From Vibrio diabolicus (lineage in GTDB: Bacteria > Pseudomonadota > Gammaproteobacteria > Enterobacterales > Vibrionaceae): a stretch of DNA of 64,000 nt. How positions within the stretch are numbered: position 1 is the stretch's first letter; the number at the start of each line of letters is the position of its first letter. This document shows, in pieces, positions 30,240 through 39,449 of the stretch. The stretch spans positions 620,001 through 684,000 of the forward strand of contig CCKK01000020.1 in assembly GCA_001048675.1 (NCBI GenBank). Reading direction: 5' to 3'. Below the pieces are notes generated by a model. It did no database searches, had not been told where the DNA came from, and saw nothing but the letters and a program-made list of their open reading frames with translations. The position numbers and the translations under genes are program-made.

Positions 30240-30266
30240 CATTTGCACGATGACATCTTTGATAGG

Positions 30267-31058
30267 CTATTTTGTTTGGTGGCTTGGCGCCTTATAGAAG
30301 TGGCTTTCGACTAGGCGTTGAGTGATCGGATGTTCTGGGCTAGTGAGTACCTGGTTAGTTTCGCCAAACTCGACCACTTCACCTTCATGCATCACCATCA
30401 CTTTGTCAGTGATGTGCTTAACAATGCCAATGTGTTGAGATACATACACAAATGACAATCCCATCTCTTCTTGTAACTCGAGGAATAAGTTAATGATCTG
30501 TGAGCGCATTGCCATATCCAAACCGTTTAACGCCTCGTCAGCGACAATGATGGAAGGTTGAAGAATAAGCGCACGAGCTAAACACACACGCTGTTTTTGG
30601 CCTGCCGCTAGCATTTGTGGGTAAAAATAGGCGTGTTCAGGCAACAATCCGACGCGGAGTAGGGTGTTCTTCACACGCTGCATGCGTGCATCTGGCGGCA
30701 TGTTGGTGTTTCGCTTTAATGGACCTTCCAAAATACGGCCAATCTGGATACGCGGGTTGAGCGATGTGTTTGGATCTTGGAAAATCATGCGAATGAGCTT
30801 ACAGCGTGTCGCGTAATCTTTGTGCTCCAATCGTTCGCCATTTACACGGATCTCTCCGGAGCTTGGCTCTACAACGCCTGCAAGCATACGGGCAAGAGTG
30901 GATTTTCCTGAACCGTTTTGGCCAATAAAACCGATAGTTTGCCCCGGCTCCAACGTAAAGCTCACCGGTTTGACAGCCTCATTAACCTGACGTTTGAATA
31001 GTCGGGAGCGCGTAACAAACTGCTTCGATAAATTATCGACTTCAAGTAACGCACTCAT
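30267..31058 (-). CDS. sapF: Peptide ABC transporter ATPase SapF
   Basis: 263 residues (E. coli 268). Walker A GQNGSGKS, signature [15 protein letters not shown] and Walker [13 protein letters not shown]. The ABC signature reads AAGQKQ rather than LSGGQ, as is usual in SapF. Forms the inner-face ATPase with SapD. Overlaps sapD by four bases; last gene of sapABCDF. Confidence 0.93.
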   Translation of the reverse strand: MSALLEVDNLSKQFVTRSRLFKRQVNEAVKPVSFTLEPGQTIGFIGQNGSGKSTLARMLAGVVEPSSGEIRVNGERLEHKDYATRCKLIRMIFQDPNTSLNPRIQIGRILEGPLKRNTNMPPDARMQRVKNTLLRVGLLPEHAYFYPQMLAAGQKQRVCLARALILQPSIIVADEALNGLDMAMRSQIINLFLELQEEMGLSFVYVSQHIGIVKHITDKVMVMHEGEVVEFGETNQVLTSPEHPITQRLVESHFYKAPSHQTK

Positions 31059-32050
31059 GACTTTTTCTCCGTGTTCAATGGAAAGTGGCAGTTAAATTTA
31101 TGATTCTTAATTCGTCTGGTGTGTGGAATTTCAACACATTGTTTCTGCGCATACGGGCAACGTGGACCGAGTCGACAACCGATGGGCAGATGCTGCAATG
31201 GCGGAATCGATCCCGGTAGGGATTGGAGTTTTTGCTTGTGTGGTACCCAATCATTAAAGTCTGGCATCGCTTTAAGCAAGGCATCTGTATACGGGTGCTT
31301 GGGTGCCGCAATGATTTTACTGGTATCGGCAGACTCTACCGACTGACCACAATACATTACCGTAATGCGGCCCGCCCATTGTGTGATGGTCGCTAAGTCG
31401 TGACCGATAAGCAAAATGGTCGTGTTATTGAGCTGGTTCATACGGCTCAATAAACGCAATATTTGAGATTGGGTAATCGGGTCTAAGTCGTTGGTTGGTT
31501 CATCTGCGATCAGCAACTTTGGTTTGGTCGCTATCGCCATGGCAATCATGACTTTTTGGCACTCACCATCAGTCAGTTCATAAGGGTAGCTACCCATTAA
31601 ACGCTTGTGATCTTTAATGCCTACTTTATGCAGAAGCGCGATGGCCTGTTTTTTACGCCATTTAAATCGCTCCCACCATTTCCCTTCAAACGCACGAGAT
31701 GGAATGGACTCGATCAATTGACGTCCCACTTCTTCTGAAGGGTCAAGACAAGTTGAAGGCTCTTGGAAAATCATCGCAATATCACGAGCAATGACGCGCC
31801 GACGCTCTTTTGGCGTAAGCTGAAGCAAGTCAATATTGCCAAGGCGCATACGGTCTGCGGTAATGCGCCAGTTATCTTTACTTACCCCAACAATCGCTTT
31901 TGCAACCAAGCTTTTCCCTGAACCAGACTCACCTACAAGACCACGAATTTCGCCTTCATTCAAAGTTAGGCTCATTCGGTCCACGGCTTTGACCAACCCT
32001 TGAGGGGTTTCAATCTCAATAGTCAAATGTCGAATATCTAACAACGGCAT
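31055..32050 (-). CDS. sapD: Peptide ABC transporter ATPase SapD
   Basis: 331 residues (E. coli 330). Walker A GESGSGKS, Walker [13 protein letters not shown], and the C-terminal oligopeptide-type Cys cluster near [16 protein letters not shown]. The ABC signature is degenerate (LTDGECQ). E. coli SapD also supports Trk potassium uptake. Shares a base with sapC and overlaps sapF. Confidence 0.93.
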   Translation of the reverse strand: MPLLDIRHLTIEIETPQGLVKAVDRMSLTLNEGEIRGLVGESGSGKSLVAKAIVGVSKDNWRITADRMRLGNIDLLQLTPKERRRVIARDIAMIFQEPSTCLDPSEEVGRQLIESIPSRAFEGKWWERFKWRKKQAIALLHKVGIKDHKRLMGSYPYELTDGECQKVMIAMAIATKPKLLIADEPTNDLDPITQSQILRLLSRMNQLNNTTILLIGHDLATITQWAGRITVMYCGQSVESADTSKIIAAPKHPYTDALLKAMPDFNDWVPHKQKLQSLPGSIPPLQHLPIGCRLGPRCPYAQKQCVEIPHTRRIKNHKFNCHFPLNTEKKS

Positions 32051-32937
32051 TATTCGATCCCCGCATTAAGCGCTTGACGTACACCTTCACCTACTAAGTT
32101 TAGGGTAATAACGGTAAACATGATGGTTAGGCCGGGTAGGGTTACGGTCCAAGGTGCAATATAAATCAACTCGACAGAGTCACCTAATATCGCTCCCCAC
32201 TCAGTACTTGGGGCTTGTGCGCCTAAGCCAAGAAAACCCAGCGCAGTAATATCTAAAATCGCAGCAGAGAGCGCGAGCGTGATTTCAGCAGCAATAACCG
32301 TCAATATGTTGGGAAGAATTGAACTCCACAGTAAGTAGAAATCATTAGCGCCATCAAGACGTGCTGCCATGATGTAGTCTTTTTCAACTTCGGTGTGGAC
32401 TGCGATATAAACAGAACGAATAAAACGCGGAATCAATGCCAAGCAGATCGCGAGTAAAATGTTGAACCCACCAAAACCTAGAAATGCCACAAAAATGATC
32501 GCTAATAACAACGAGGGAATCGACATGACAGTATCGAGCAAGTGATTGAGAGTACTTGAGAGTAAGCCTTTCGTCATACCTGCTAATACGCCAATCAAAC
32601 AACCTACGACCGCGGCAATCGCAGTGATGGCAACGGCTGCACCAAATGTAAGTTGAGAGCCCATGATCAAGCGTGACAAAATGTCTCGGCCTAAGTCATC
32701 GGTTCCCAAAAAGTAATCAACCGTTCCAGCTGGGGCCCATGATGGCGGCACAAGCAATTCGCCTGACTGTGCTTGGGCATCAAACGGCGCAAGCAGTGGC
32801 GCAAAAATGGTAATTAGGACGATAAATACCAAGCACCATAGGCCAAACATGGCTAGCCCGTTGGCGCGGTAACTTCGCCAAAATCGCTCAAACTGAGTTG
32901 GAATGCGCTCTTCCTGATAAACGTTATTTGTTAGCAT
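32050..32937 (-). CDS. sapC: Peptide ABC transporter permease SapC
   Basis: 295 residues, DppC-like permease with six helices. The N-terminal cytoplasmic tail [15 protein letters not shown] and the EAA-type loop [21 protein letters not shown] are present. Pairs with SapB in the inner membrane. Overlaps sapB by 14 bases. Confidence 0.93.
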   Translation of the reverse strand: MLTNNVYQEERIPTQFERFWRSYRANGLAMFGLWCLVFIVLITIFAPLLAPFDAQAQSGELLVPPSWAPAGTVDYFLGTDDLGRDILSRLIMGSQLTFGAAVAITAIAAVVGCLIGVLAGMTKGLLSSTLNHLLDTVMSIPSLLLAIIFVAFLGFGGFNILLAICLALIPRFIRSVYIAVHTEVEKDYIMAARLDGANDFYLLWSSILPNILTVIAAEITLALSAAILDITALGFLGLGAQAPSTEWGAILGDSVELIYIAPWTVTLPGLTIMFTVITLNLVGEGVRQALNAGIE

Positions 32938-33886
32938 ACCATTCCTTTCGAACTAGAGGGTTAATCATCGCGCCAATCAAATCAGAGAGAATATTAGCGG
33001 TGAGAACCAAAGTCGCAAGTACCATCACGCCAGCTTGGATTGATGCATAATCTTGGTTTGCCAATGCATCTAACAACCAACGACCAATACCTGGCCAGTT
33101 AAAAATAGATTCAGTGATGATAGCCAAGGTAATCATACTGGAAAGTTGAACACCGACTTTGGGGATGATAGGCGGTATTGCATTACGCAAGACATGTTGA
33201 GTAACGATCTCGCGGTTAGAGAGACCTTTGATTCTCGCTGCACGAATGTAGTTTTGGCTCATCACTTCCGCCACCGAAGAACGCATTAGTCCGACAACCT
33301 GCGTGGTTGGAGCCAAAGCGAGCACCAAACATGGCAGCACCATATGCTCAATGACGCTTTGCAGTGCGTGAGCGCGGTATTCACCTTTCGCCATGAAAGC
33401 GTCGATAATGGCAAATCCGGTTACATGATCAATTTCGTAAAGCAGGTCATACCGTCCTGCCACGGGAAAGAGTTGGTATTCCAATGAAAAAACCATGATA
33501 AGTAGCAGAGCCACCCAAAAAATTGGAGCGGAATAACCAGACATCGACATGAATGAAATGCTGGTGTCGAGCCATTTACCTTGCTTCATCCCAGCCACGG
33601 TTCCAAGTGGAATGCCGATCAGAAGGGACACCAAAAAGGCAAAAAAGCACAGTTCCAAAGTGGCAGGGAATACGACGGCGAGCTCGTCATAAATCGCGTT
33701 GCCGTTTTTACTTATGCCAAAATCAAGCTGAGAAAGGTTGATTAAGTAAGTTTGCCAACCAGACCAAAAATCAACGTTTGCCCAGTGCGAGAGAGGGTCA
33801 AGGCGCAGCAGAGAAAAGCCCACTAATGTGAGGATCATCAAAGTGATGAAAAATAGGTTAAAGCGTCGAACGGTATACCAAAACAT
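32924..33886 (-). CDS. sapB: Peptide ABC transporter permease SapB
   Basis: 320 residues, DppB-like permease with N-terminal helix WYTVRRFNLFFITLMIL and the coupling loop RAARIKGLSNREIVTQHVLRNA. Its ATG shares a base with the stop of sapA. Confidence 0.93.
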   Translation of the reverse strand: MFWYTVRRFNLFFITLMILTLVGFSLLRLDPLSHWANVDFWSGWQTYLINLSQLDFGISKNGNAIYDELAVVFPATLELCFFAFLVSLLIGIPLGTVAGMKQGKWLDTSISFMSMSGYSAPIFWVALLLIMVFSLEYQLFPVAGRYDLLYEIDHVTGFAIIDAFMAKGEYRAHALQSVIEHMVLPCLVLALAPTTQVVGLMRSSVAEVMSQNYIRAARIKGLSNREIVTQHVLRNAIPPIIPKVGVQLSSMITLAIITESIFNWPGIGRWLLDALANQDYASIQAGVMVLATLVLTANILSDLIGAMINPLVRKEWYANK

Positions 33887-35505
33887 CAGTGAATTCTCTC
33901 AACTCTATCAAACGGTTGGGCATTGAAAGGGCTTGATTTGAAGCCTGTCAGTGATTTGTCGTGAACACGGAATTGCACACCATGTGCCAGAGGAATTACC
34001 GGGAATTCTTGATTTAAAATGTTCTGCGCTTGGCGATATAGGTTCAGACGGTAACGCGGTTCTTGGGTTTCCAATGCCAAATCGAGCAAGAAATCGAAAT
34101 CATCGTTACACCACATCGATACGTTGAGGCCAACGCGATCAGACTCACAAGATAATAACGGGCGGAAAAAGTTGTCAGGGTCCCCGGTATCGCCAATCCA
34201 GCCAGTTAAAAGTAAATCGATGTCGTTGATGTTCTCTAAATCCACACGTTCGAATCTATCATCGGTTAGCAACGTTAACTCAACCCCAATATCGGCAAAA
34301 TTCGCTTGGATTAGCTCCGCGGTCTTGCGAGGACTTGGGTTAAAGGCGCGTGGTTCAAGTGGTACCCACATGGTCAGCTCTAGACCGTCTTCATAGCCAG
34401 CATCACGGAGTAGTGCTAATGCATAGTTACGGTCATAACGAATTTTTACGCTGTCCTTTTGATAGGCCCATGAATTAGGTGGTAGCAATGTATAAGCTTG
34501 CGAGCCAGTTCCGTAGTAAACCGAATCTAAAATGTTCTGACGGTTAATCGCTAAGTTAAGTGCTTGGCGGACGCGAGCATCACTAAGTGCGGTCGTTTCA
34601 GTGTTGATCGCAATAAAGGATACGTTGTTGGCTGGCGTAGCAGTTAGCTCAAGGTTGTCATTTTCTTGAATAACGGGTATTTGGCTCGAAATAGGCGAAG
34701 AGAGCACATCGCACTCGTTTCTTAAAAGTTTCGCCAAGGTACCAGTGCCTCGATGAGAGATATCGAACACCACTTGCTCCATTTTCGCGGGTGACTTCCA
34801 GTAGTTAGAGTGACGTTCCAAACGAATCAAGTCGTTCACTTGGTATTCTTTTAGCTGATATGGGCCGGTACCGATAGGAAGTTGGTCGATTTCTTCTTTA
34901 TGATCTTTTGCTGCCAGTTGCTGTCCGTACTCCGCAGACAATATGACAGCATGGCTGGTGGCAATATTTGCCAAGAAGGAAAAATTTGGCTGAGATAAGG
35001 TAAACCTTACCGTATGCTCGTCAATCGCAGTCACGTCTTGCAGCAGGTTTTGAAAATCTAACCCTGCAAACCATGGATAAAAACCACCACCTACTTGGTG
35101 AAAAGGATGGTCTACATCAATGATTCGCTTGAAGCTAAATACCACATCTTTTGCATTTAATGGTCGAGTGGGAGTGAACCAGGACGTGGTTTGGAATTGA
35201 ACATTACGTTTAAGCTTAAACGTGTATTCCGTTCCTGACTCATTCACAGACCAACTCTCAGCGATATTTGCAACTGGCTGATGTGATTTAGGATCGAGCG
35301 TGAGCAGCGTATCGTACAACTGCGGGCTCAGTGCCTCTGCGGTAATACCGCTATCAATAAGCTGAGGGTTAAACGTGGTTGGCTTACCTTGTCCGCAAAA
35401 CACAAAGCCAGCTTTGCGAATGTCATTGTGGTCAATTTCATCACCACAAGCGGTCAGTAGGCTAATCCCAATAAGGCTCAGCGATAATCTTATAAAAGCA
35501 TTCAT
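33886..35505 (-). CDS. sapA: Peptide-binding protein SapA, lipoprotein
   Basis: 539 residues, family 5 solute-binding protein. The signal ends with a lipobox LLTACGD (Cys about 20), so it should be tethered to the membrane; enterobacterial SapA is usually described as periplasmic. Motifs LPIGTGPYQLKEY and the DARVRQALNLAINR region are typical. The sap system has been tied to antimicrobial-peptide resistance and, in E. coli, to putrescine export. First gene of sapABCDF; pspF lies next, as in E. coli. Confidence 0.9.
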   Translation of the reverse strand: MNAFIRLSLSLIGISLLTACGDEIDHNDIRKAGFVFCGQGKPTTFNPQLIDSGITAEALSPQLYDTLLTLDPKSHQPVANIAESWSVNESGTEYTFKLKRNVQFQTTSWFTPTRPLNAKDVVFSFKRIIDVDHPFHQVGGGFYPWFAGLDFQNLLQDVTAIDEHTVRFTLSQPNFSFLANIATSHAVILSAEYGQQLAAKDHKEEIDQLPIGTGPYQLKEYQVNDLIRLERHSNYWKSPAKMEQVVFDISHRGTGTLAKLLRNECDVLSSPISSQIPVIQENDNLELTATPANNVSFIAINTETTALSDARVRQALNLAINRQNILDSVYYGTGSQAYTLLPPNSWAYQKDSVKIRYDRNYALALLRDAGYEDGLELTMWVPLEPRAFNPSPRKTAELIQANFADIGVELTLLTDDRFERVDLENINDIDLLLTGWIGDTGDPDNFFRPLLSCESDRVGLNVSMWCNDDFDFLLDLALETQEPRYRLNLYRQAQNILNQEFPVIPLAHGVQFRVHDKSLTGFKSSPFNAQPFDRVERIH

Positions 35506-35710
35506 AATATGAAATGTTCATTGGATCTTGCTTGTTTCATTTGATCTTACTCTTTCAGAGCTAACAAGCGAAAATGATCTCGCTAATTTATCACCTTTGT
35601 GAACTCGCTCCAAACATAAAATCCATACACTGTAAGGTGTTATGCTTGAAAGACATACAAATTAGAGCGCTGTCACTCGCTCGCTAACCGATCAAGCACC
35701 TTCGACCAAG

Positions 35711-36751
35711 CTAGCTTTGCCCGACCAAACCATATTTTCTAACCATCCCTCGTAATTGGTGGTAGCTCAAACCAAGTAGCTCGGCTGCTTGTCGTTGATT
35801 AAACTTGGCTTCTTCCAATGCGCGATTGAGTAAGTGGATGTCTTGCTCTTCTTGCCACTGTTTATAGTCTAGAGGGAATTGAACTGCGCTGCTTGGTGCT
35901 TCCTCTTCTTGCTGCAGTTCGGCTTGCTCGGCATTATGACCAAGCGTGTTATTCCAAACTGTTTCAAAAGGATTGAAAATCAGTTCATCAATTGGATCGG
36001 CATTGAGACCATGTTGGTAAATAGCACGTTCAATCACGTTTTTTAGTTCACGGACATTACCTGGCCATTCATATTCAAGAAGCGAATGCTGTGCTTTTGA
36101 GGTAAAACCGACAAAATATTCGAGCTGAAGTTCACGGCACATCTTCATCGCGTAGTGCTCTGCTAAAGACAGGATGTCTTCTTTTCGTTCACGAAGAGGA
36201 GGCAGCATGATGACATCAAACGCTAAACGATCGAGTAAGTCGGCACGGAAATCTCCTTGTTCCGCCAATTTTGGTAAGTCCGCATTGGTTGCACAAACAA
36301 GTCGAACATCCGCATTGAGAGCGGTATGACCGCCAACTCGTTCATATTCACCATATTCGATGACACGCAACAGCTTTTCTTGAACTAAAAGTGGTGCGGT
36401 GGCCAGTTCGTCAAGAAACAAAGTGCCGCCTTCGGCGCGTTCGAAACGTCCTTTATGCTTGCCCTTAGAGCCTGTAAAGGAGCCGGACTCATGACCAAAT
36501 AGCTCTGAATCTATTAGTCCTTCGCTTAAGGTCGCACAGTTGAGTGATAGTAGTGGCTTATCCCAACGTCTTGATAAATAATGCAAACGCTGAGCGATGA
36601 GTTCTTTACCCGTTCCTCGTTCACCGATAATGAGGACTGGACGCTCAATAGGCGCAAGTTGTGATACTTTATCTAATACGGCGAGAAAAGCAGGTGATTC
36701 ACCAATCAGGTTTTGCTTCATAAAGTCCTTCTTATTTAACAGCCGAGCCAT
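35711..36751 (-). CDS. pspF: Psp operon activator PspF, variant sigma-54 loop
   Basis: 346 residues; AAA+ domain from the N terminus with no sensor domain, as in E. coli PspF (about 325). Walker A GERGTGKE, Walker B GTLFLDELAT, WPGNVRELKNVIERAIYQHG, and a C-terminal Fis-type helix-turn-helix (AAELLGLSYHQLRGMVRKYG). The sigma-54 contact loop reads GSFTGS where E. coli has GAFTGA. The methionine at codon 11 (MKQNLIGESP) may be the true start. Divergent from pspA; PspA is expected to inhibit it until membrane stress. Confidence 0.93.
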   Translation of the reverse strand: MARLLNKKDFMKQNLIGESPAFLAVLDKVSQLAPIERPVLIIGERGTGKELIAQRLHYLSRRWDKPLLSLNCATLSEGLIDSELFGHESGSFTGSKGKHKGRFERAEGGTLFLDELATAPLLVQEKLLRVIEYGEYERVGGHTALNADVRLVCATNADLPKLAEQGDFRADLLDRLAFDVIMLPPLRERKEDILSLAEHYAMKMCRELQLEYFVGFTSKAQHSLLEYEWPGNVRELKNVIERAIYQHGLNADPIDELIFNPFETVWNNTLGHNAEQAELQQEEEAPSSAVQFPLDYKQWQEEQDIHLLNRALEEAKFNQRQAAELLGLSYHQLRGMVRKYGLVGQS

Positions 36752-36765
36752 GATTTACATATGGA

Positions 36766-36798
36766 GTTGGTGAATTTCACCAACAGTTGGTGAAAAAC
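36766..36798 (+). promoter_or_regulatory. PspF-type upstream activating sites
   Basis: GTTGGTGAATTTCACCAAC (36766-36784) is a perfect inverted repeat of TTGGTGAA, and a further TTGGTGAA copy follows at 36787-36794. It lies about 70-100 bases upstream of the pspA -24/-12 promoter and just before the pspF start, so it may also autoregulate pspF. Confidence 0.75.
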
Positions 36799-36865
36799 AT
36801 CATAGCATAATAGTGCATAACGACAACAAAATGCATAAATTGCTGATTTTAAATGTAATTTTAAG

Positions 36866-36882
36866 TTGGCATGCTACTTGTA
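36866..36882 (+). promoter_or_regulatory. Sigma-54 promoter of pspABC
   Basis: TTGGCATGCTACTTGTA fits the -24 TGGCAC element with one change; the -12 element is TTGT instead of TTGC. GG and the -12 G are spaced as required. About 72 bases before pspA. Confidence 0.75.
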
Positions 36883-36953
36883 ATGTATTCAGGGAGACGC
36901 AAGGTCAACCACCACCTTGTCGAGTTTTAATAGGAAAAAAGAGGAGTTCCGTT

Positions 36954-37625
36954 ATGGGTATTTTTTCTCGATTTGCAGATATCGTTAACTCAAACATCAG
37001 TGCATTGCTGGACAAGGCGGAAGATCCTGAAAAAATGATCCGTCTTATCATTCAAGAAATGGAAGACACACTTGTTGAAGTGCGTACTAACTCGGCTAAA
37101 GCGATTGCAGACAAAAAAGAGTTGGCTCGTAAAGTTGAAACGTTAGAAGAGCAAATTGGCGAATGGAGCCAAAAAGCGAGCCTAGCGTTGGTAAAACAGC
37201 GTGAAGATTTGGCTCGTGCAGCATTAATTGAAAAGCAAAAGCTTGAGCAAGTGATTAAAGGCCTTCACACTGAGCAGACGTTAGTAGAAGAAACGATCGA
37301 CAAGCTTACAGGCGAGATCGGTAAGTTAGAAAGCAAAATTGCAGAAACGCGTGCAAAACAGCAAGCACTAGCAATTCGTAACCAAACCGCCTCTAACCGT
37401 CGTGATGTGCAAAAACACCTGCACACTAGCCGTACTAATGAAGCGATGGCGAAGTTTGAGCAGTACTCGCGTAAAGTGGATGAAATGGAAGCAGAAGCAG
37501 ATTTGTACGCACAAACTGGTAATGCAAAATCGCTAGAGCAAGAGTTTGCAGAGCTTCAAGCTCAAGACGAAATCGAAAAAGAGTTGGCAAAACTGAAAGA
37601 ACAGATGTCATCGAAAGATAAATAA
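36954..37625 (+). CDS. pspA: Phage shock protein A
   Basis: 223 residues (E. coli 222). MGIFSRFADIVNSNISALLDKAEDPEKMIR, an amphipathic N-terminal helix followed by an almost wholly helical coiled coil, with the typical run of Arg/Lys/Glu/Gln. Binds stressed inner membrane as an ESCRT-III-like oligomer and, when free, inhibits PspF. The frame is open from 36813, but ATG 36954 with AGAGGAG upstream gives the family N terminus. Confidence 0.96.
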   Translation: MGIFSRFADIVNSNISALLDKAEDPEKMIRLIIQEMEDTLVEVRTNSAKAIADKKELARKVETLEEQIGEWSQKASLALVKQREDLARAALIEKQKLEQVIKGLHTEQTLVEETIDKLTGEIGKLESKIAETRAKQQALAIRNQTASNRRDVQKHLHTSRTNEAMAKFEQYSRKVDEMEAEADLYAQTGNAKSLEQEFAELQAQDEIEKELAKLKEQMSSKDK

Positions 37626-37639
37626 TAAAGGAGCCATTT

Positions 37640-37873
37640 ATGTCGACATTTTTATTTGCAGGACCAGCAATTGTCTTTCTGATCTTTGTCGCTCCTCTAT
37701 GGCTCTTCTTACACTATCGCAGTAAACGCAAAACGGATAGTGCACTGTCGAGCCAAGATTTAGAGCGCCTTCAGGTACTATCTGAAAAAGCGGAAGCGAT
37801 GCAGTCCCGAGTTGATACATTGGAGCGCATCTTGGATGCTGAGTCACCAACATGGAGACGCAAGTATGACTAA
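37640..37873 (+). CDS. pspB: Phage shock protein B
   Basis: 77 residues (E. coli 74). One N-terminal membrane helix, then a cytosolic coiled coil ending SPTWRRKYD, the family's typical tail. With PspC it senses inner-membrane stress and releases PspA from PspF. Overlaps pspC by eight bases. Confidence 0.93.
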   Translation: MSTFLFAGPAIVFLIFVAPLWLFLHYRSKRKTDSALSSQDLERLQVLSEKAEAMQSRVDTLERILDAESPTWRRKYD

Positions 37874-38255
37874 TCGAGAGCTGTATCGTGACCCAGTAAA
37901 TGGCAAAATCTCCGGTGTTTGCGCCGGAATTGCCAACTACTTTGGTGCAGAGGTTTGGTTGATTCGTATTGTAGTGATTTCTGCAGCTCTGTTGGGCGGT
38001 ACGTTTTTGGTGTTGTTAGCATACGTCGCGATGGCGTTTATGTTAGAAAAGCAACCAGTGACGTATTCTGAAAATATCCGAGCGCAACAAGAGCACACAC
38101 TTAAAAGTAAGCCTTGGCAGAAAGGACAAAGTCCGGACCAATTGCTCAGTGTGTTGGAACGCGATTTTGACCGTCTTGATGGCAAAATCCGTAACATGGA
38201 AGCGTATGTTACGTCTGATACATATAGGGTGAATCGGGAGTTCAGTAAGCTCTAA
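37866..38255 (+). CDS. pspC: Phage shock protein C
   Basis: 129 residues. PspC domain: RELYRDPVNGKISGVCAGIANYFG, then a membrane segment (IVVISAALLGGTFLVLLAYVA) and a C-terminal helical cytosolic or periplasmic part. Start taken at ATG 37866; the upstream in-frame ATG at 37812 falls inside pspB and adds unrelated residues. No pspD or pspE follows; the operon ends at the terminator. Confidence 0.93.
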   Translation: MTNRELYRDPVNGKISGVCAGIANYFGAEVWLIRIVVISAALLGGTFLVLLAYVAMAFMLEKQPVTYSENIRAQQEHTLKSKPWQKGQSPDQLLSVLERDFDRLDGKIRNMEAYVTSDTYRVNREFSKL

Positions 38256-38283
38256 ACACTCCGCATCCAAAGAAGATTTAAAC

Positions 38284-38309
38284 GAAGCAGGTGCAAAGCC
38301 TGCTTTTTT
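38284..38309 (+). terminator. psp operon terminator
   Basis: AAGCAGG (38284-38290) pairs with CCTGCTT around TGCAAAG, then six T. Short stem but typical. Confidence 0.8.
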
Positions 38310-38407
38310 GTCACAAATTACTAATTTTAAAGCACTATTAATCTTTTCAACTCTGGAAGTTCGCCCAGAATTCATCTACTTTAAAAATAATCCCTTAATT
38401 TTTATGG

Positions 38408-39448
38408 ATGAATGTAATGAGAAGATTGCTCATTCCTGTCGCCATCTCGGCTGTGTTGTCGGGGTGTGGTAAAGAACTTCCCCCTGTTCCAGAACCTGAA
38501 TCCCGCCCCGCAAAGCTATTTACAGTATCTGTTGGCAATGCCCAATTTGAACGACACTTTCCTGCCACGACGGAAGCTGGTGATAAAGCGGTACTGACGT
38601 TTCGAGTTCCTGGACTTCTTCAAACGATTGAGGTGAATGAAGGTCAAGTCGTCAGCAAAGGCGATGTATTGGCTTCATTAAATCCTGATGAGTATTCTCT
38701 GCTTGAACAGCAAGCTCGGGCAAATTTCGCGCTCGCAGACGTGCAGTACAAGCGATACCAAAAGTTACGTAAAGACCAAGTGGTGTCCGAACAAGACTTT
38801 GATGAGGCAAAAGCGAATCACAATTCAGCCAAAGCTCAGTGGAATCAAGCAAAGGCAAATTTAAGGTATACCAAACTTGTCGCGCCATATGATGGTACGA
38901 TTTCGTATATTCCAGCAGAAAACCATGAGTATGTTGCCGCAAAAGAAGGCGTGATGAATATCCAATCCAACCAACTGCTTAAGGTGATATTCCAAGTCCC
39001 TGACTATCTGCTAAACCGTTACACGCAGGGGAGCGATGTCTCTGCCAGAATGGTCTTTGACGCTTTCCCCGAGCAGTCATTTGACTTGACCTTTCAAGAA
39101 ATCGATACAGAAGCCGATCCTAAAACCGGTAGTTATAAAGTCACTATGGTTATGGAGCGACCAGCAGAAATAGGCCTTTTACCGGGCATGTCTGGCAATG
39201 CTTACCTCCTATCTAAAAATGCTGGTGCAACAAAAATTCCTAATTCCGCGCTGCTAGAAGAGAACGGCAAAACATACGTTTGGCGTGTTGATGAGCAAGG
39301 CATTGTGTCCAAAGCCGCTATTGAGATGAATGACAAAAACCAAGTGTTAGCTGGGCTTAACGATGGCGATCAAATCATTATCTCTGGTGTTAGTGTAATT
39401 GAACCCGGAATTAAGGTAAGAGCCTGGATTAAGGAAAGAGGGTTGTAA
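38408..39448 (+). CDS. RND efflux adaptor (membrane fusion) lipoprotein, first
   Basis: 346 residues, starting MNVMRRLLIPVAISAVLSGCGK with lipobox LSGC; ATG 38417 is an alternative start. HlyD/AcrA-type: lipoyl halves (TFRVPGLLQTIEVNEGQVVSKGD and YTKLVAPYDGTIS), a short helical hairpin between, beta-barrel and membrane-proximal domains. Sits in the periplasm linking the RND pump to an outer-membrane channel. Followed after one base by a second adaptor gene. Confidence 0.9.
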   Translation: MNVMRRLLIPVAISAVLSGCGKELPPVPEPESRPAKLFTVSVGNAQFERHFPATTEAGDKAVLTFRVPGLLQTIEVNEGQVVSKGDVLASLNPDEYSLLEQQARANFALADVQYKRYQKLRKDQVVSEQDFDEAKANHNSAKAQWNQAKANLRYTKLVAPYDGTISYIPAENHEYVAAKEGVMNIQSNQLLKVIFQVPDYLLNRYTQGSDVSARMVFDAFPEQSFDLTFQEIDTEADPKTGSYKVTMVMERPAEIGLLPGMSGNAYLLSKNAGATKIPNSALLEENGKTYVWRVDEQGIVSKAAIEMNDKNQVLAGLNDGDQIIISGVSVIEPGIKVRAWIKERGL

Positions 39449-39449
39449 T

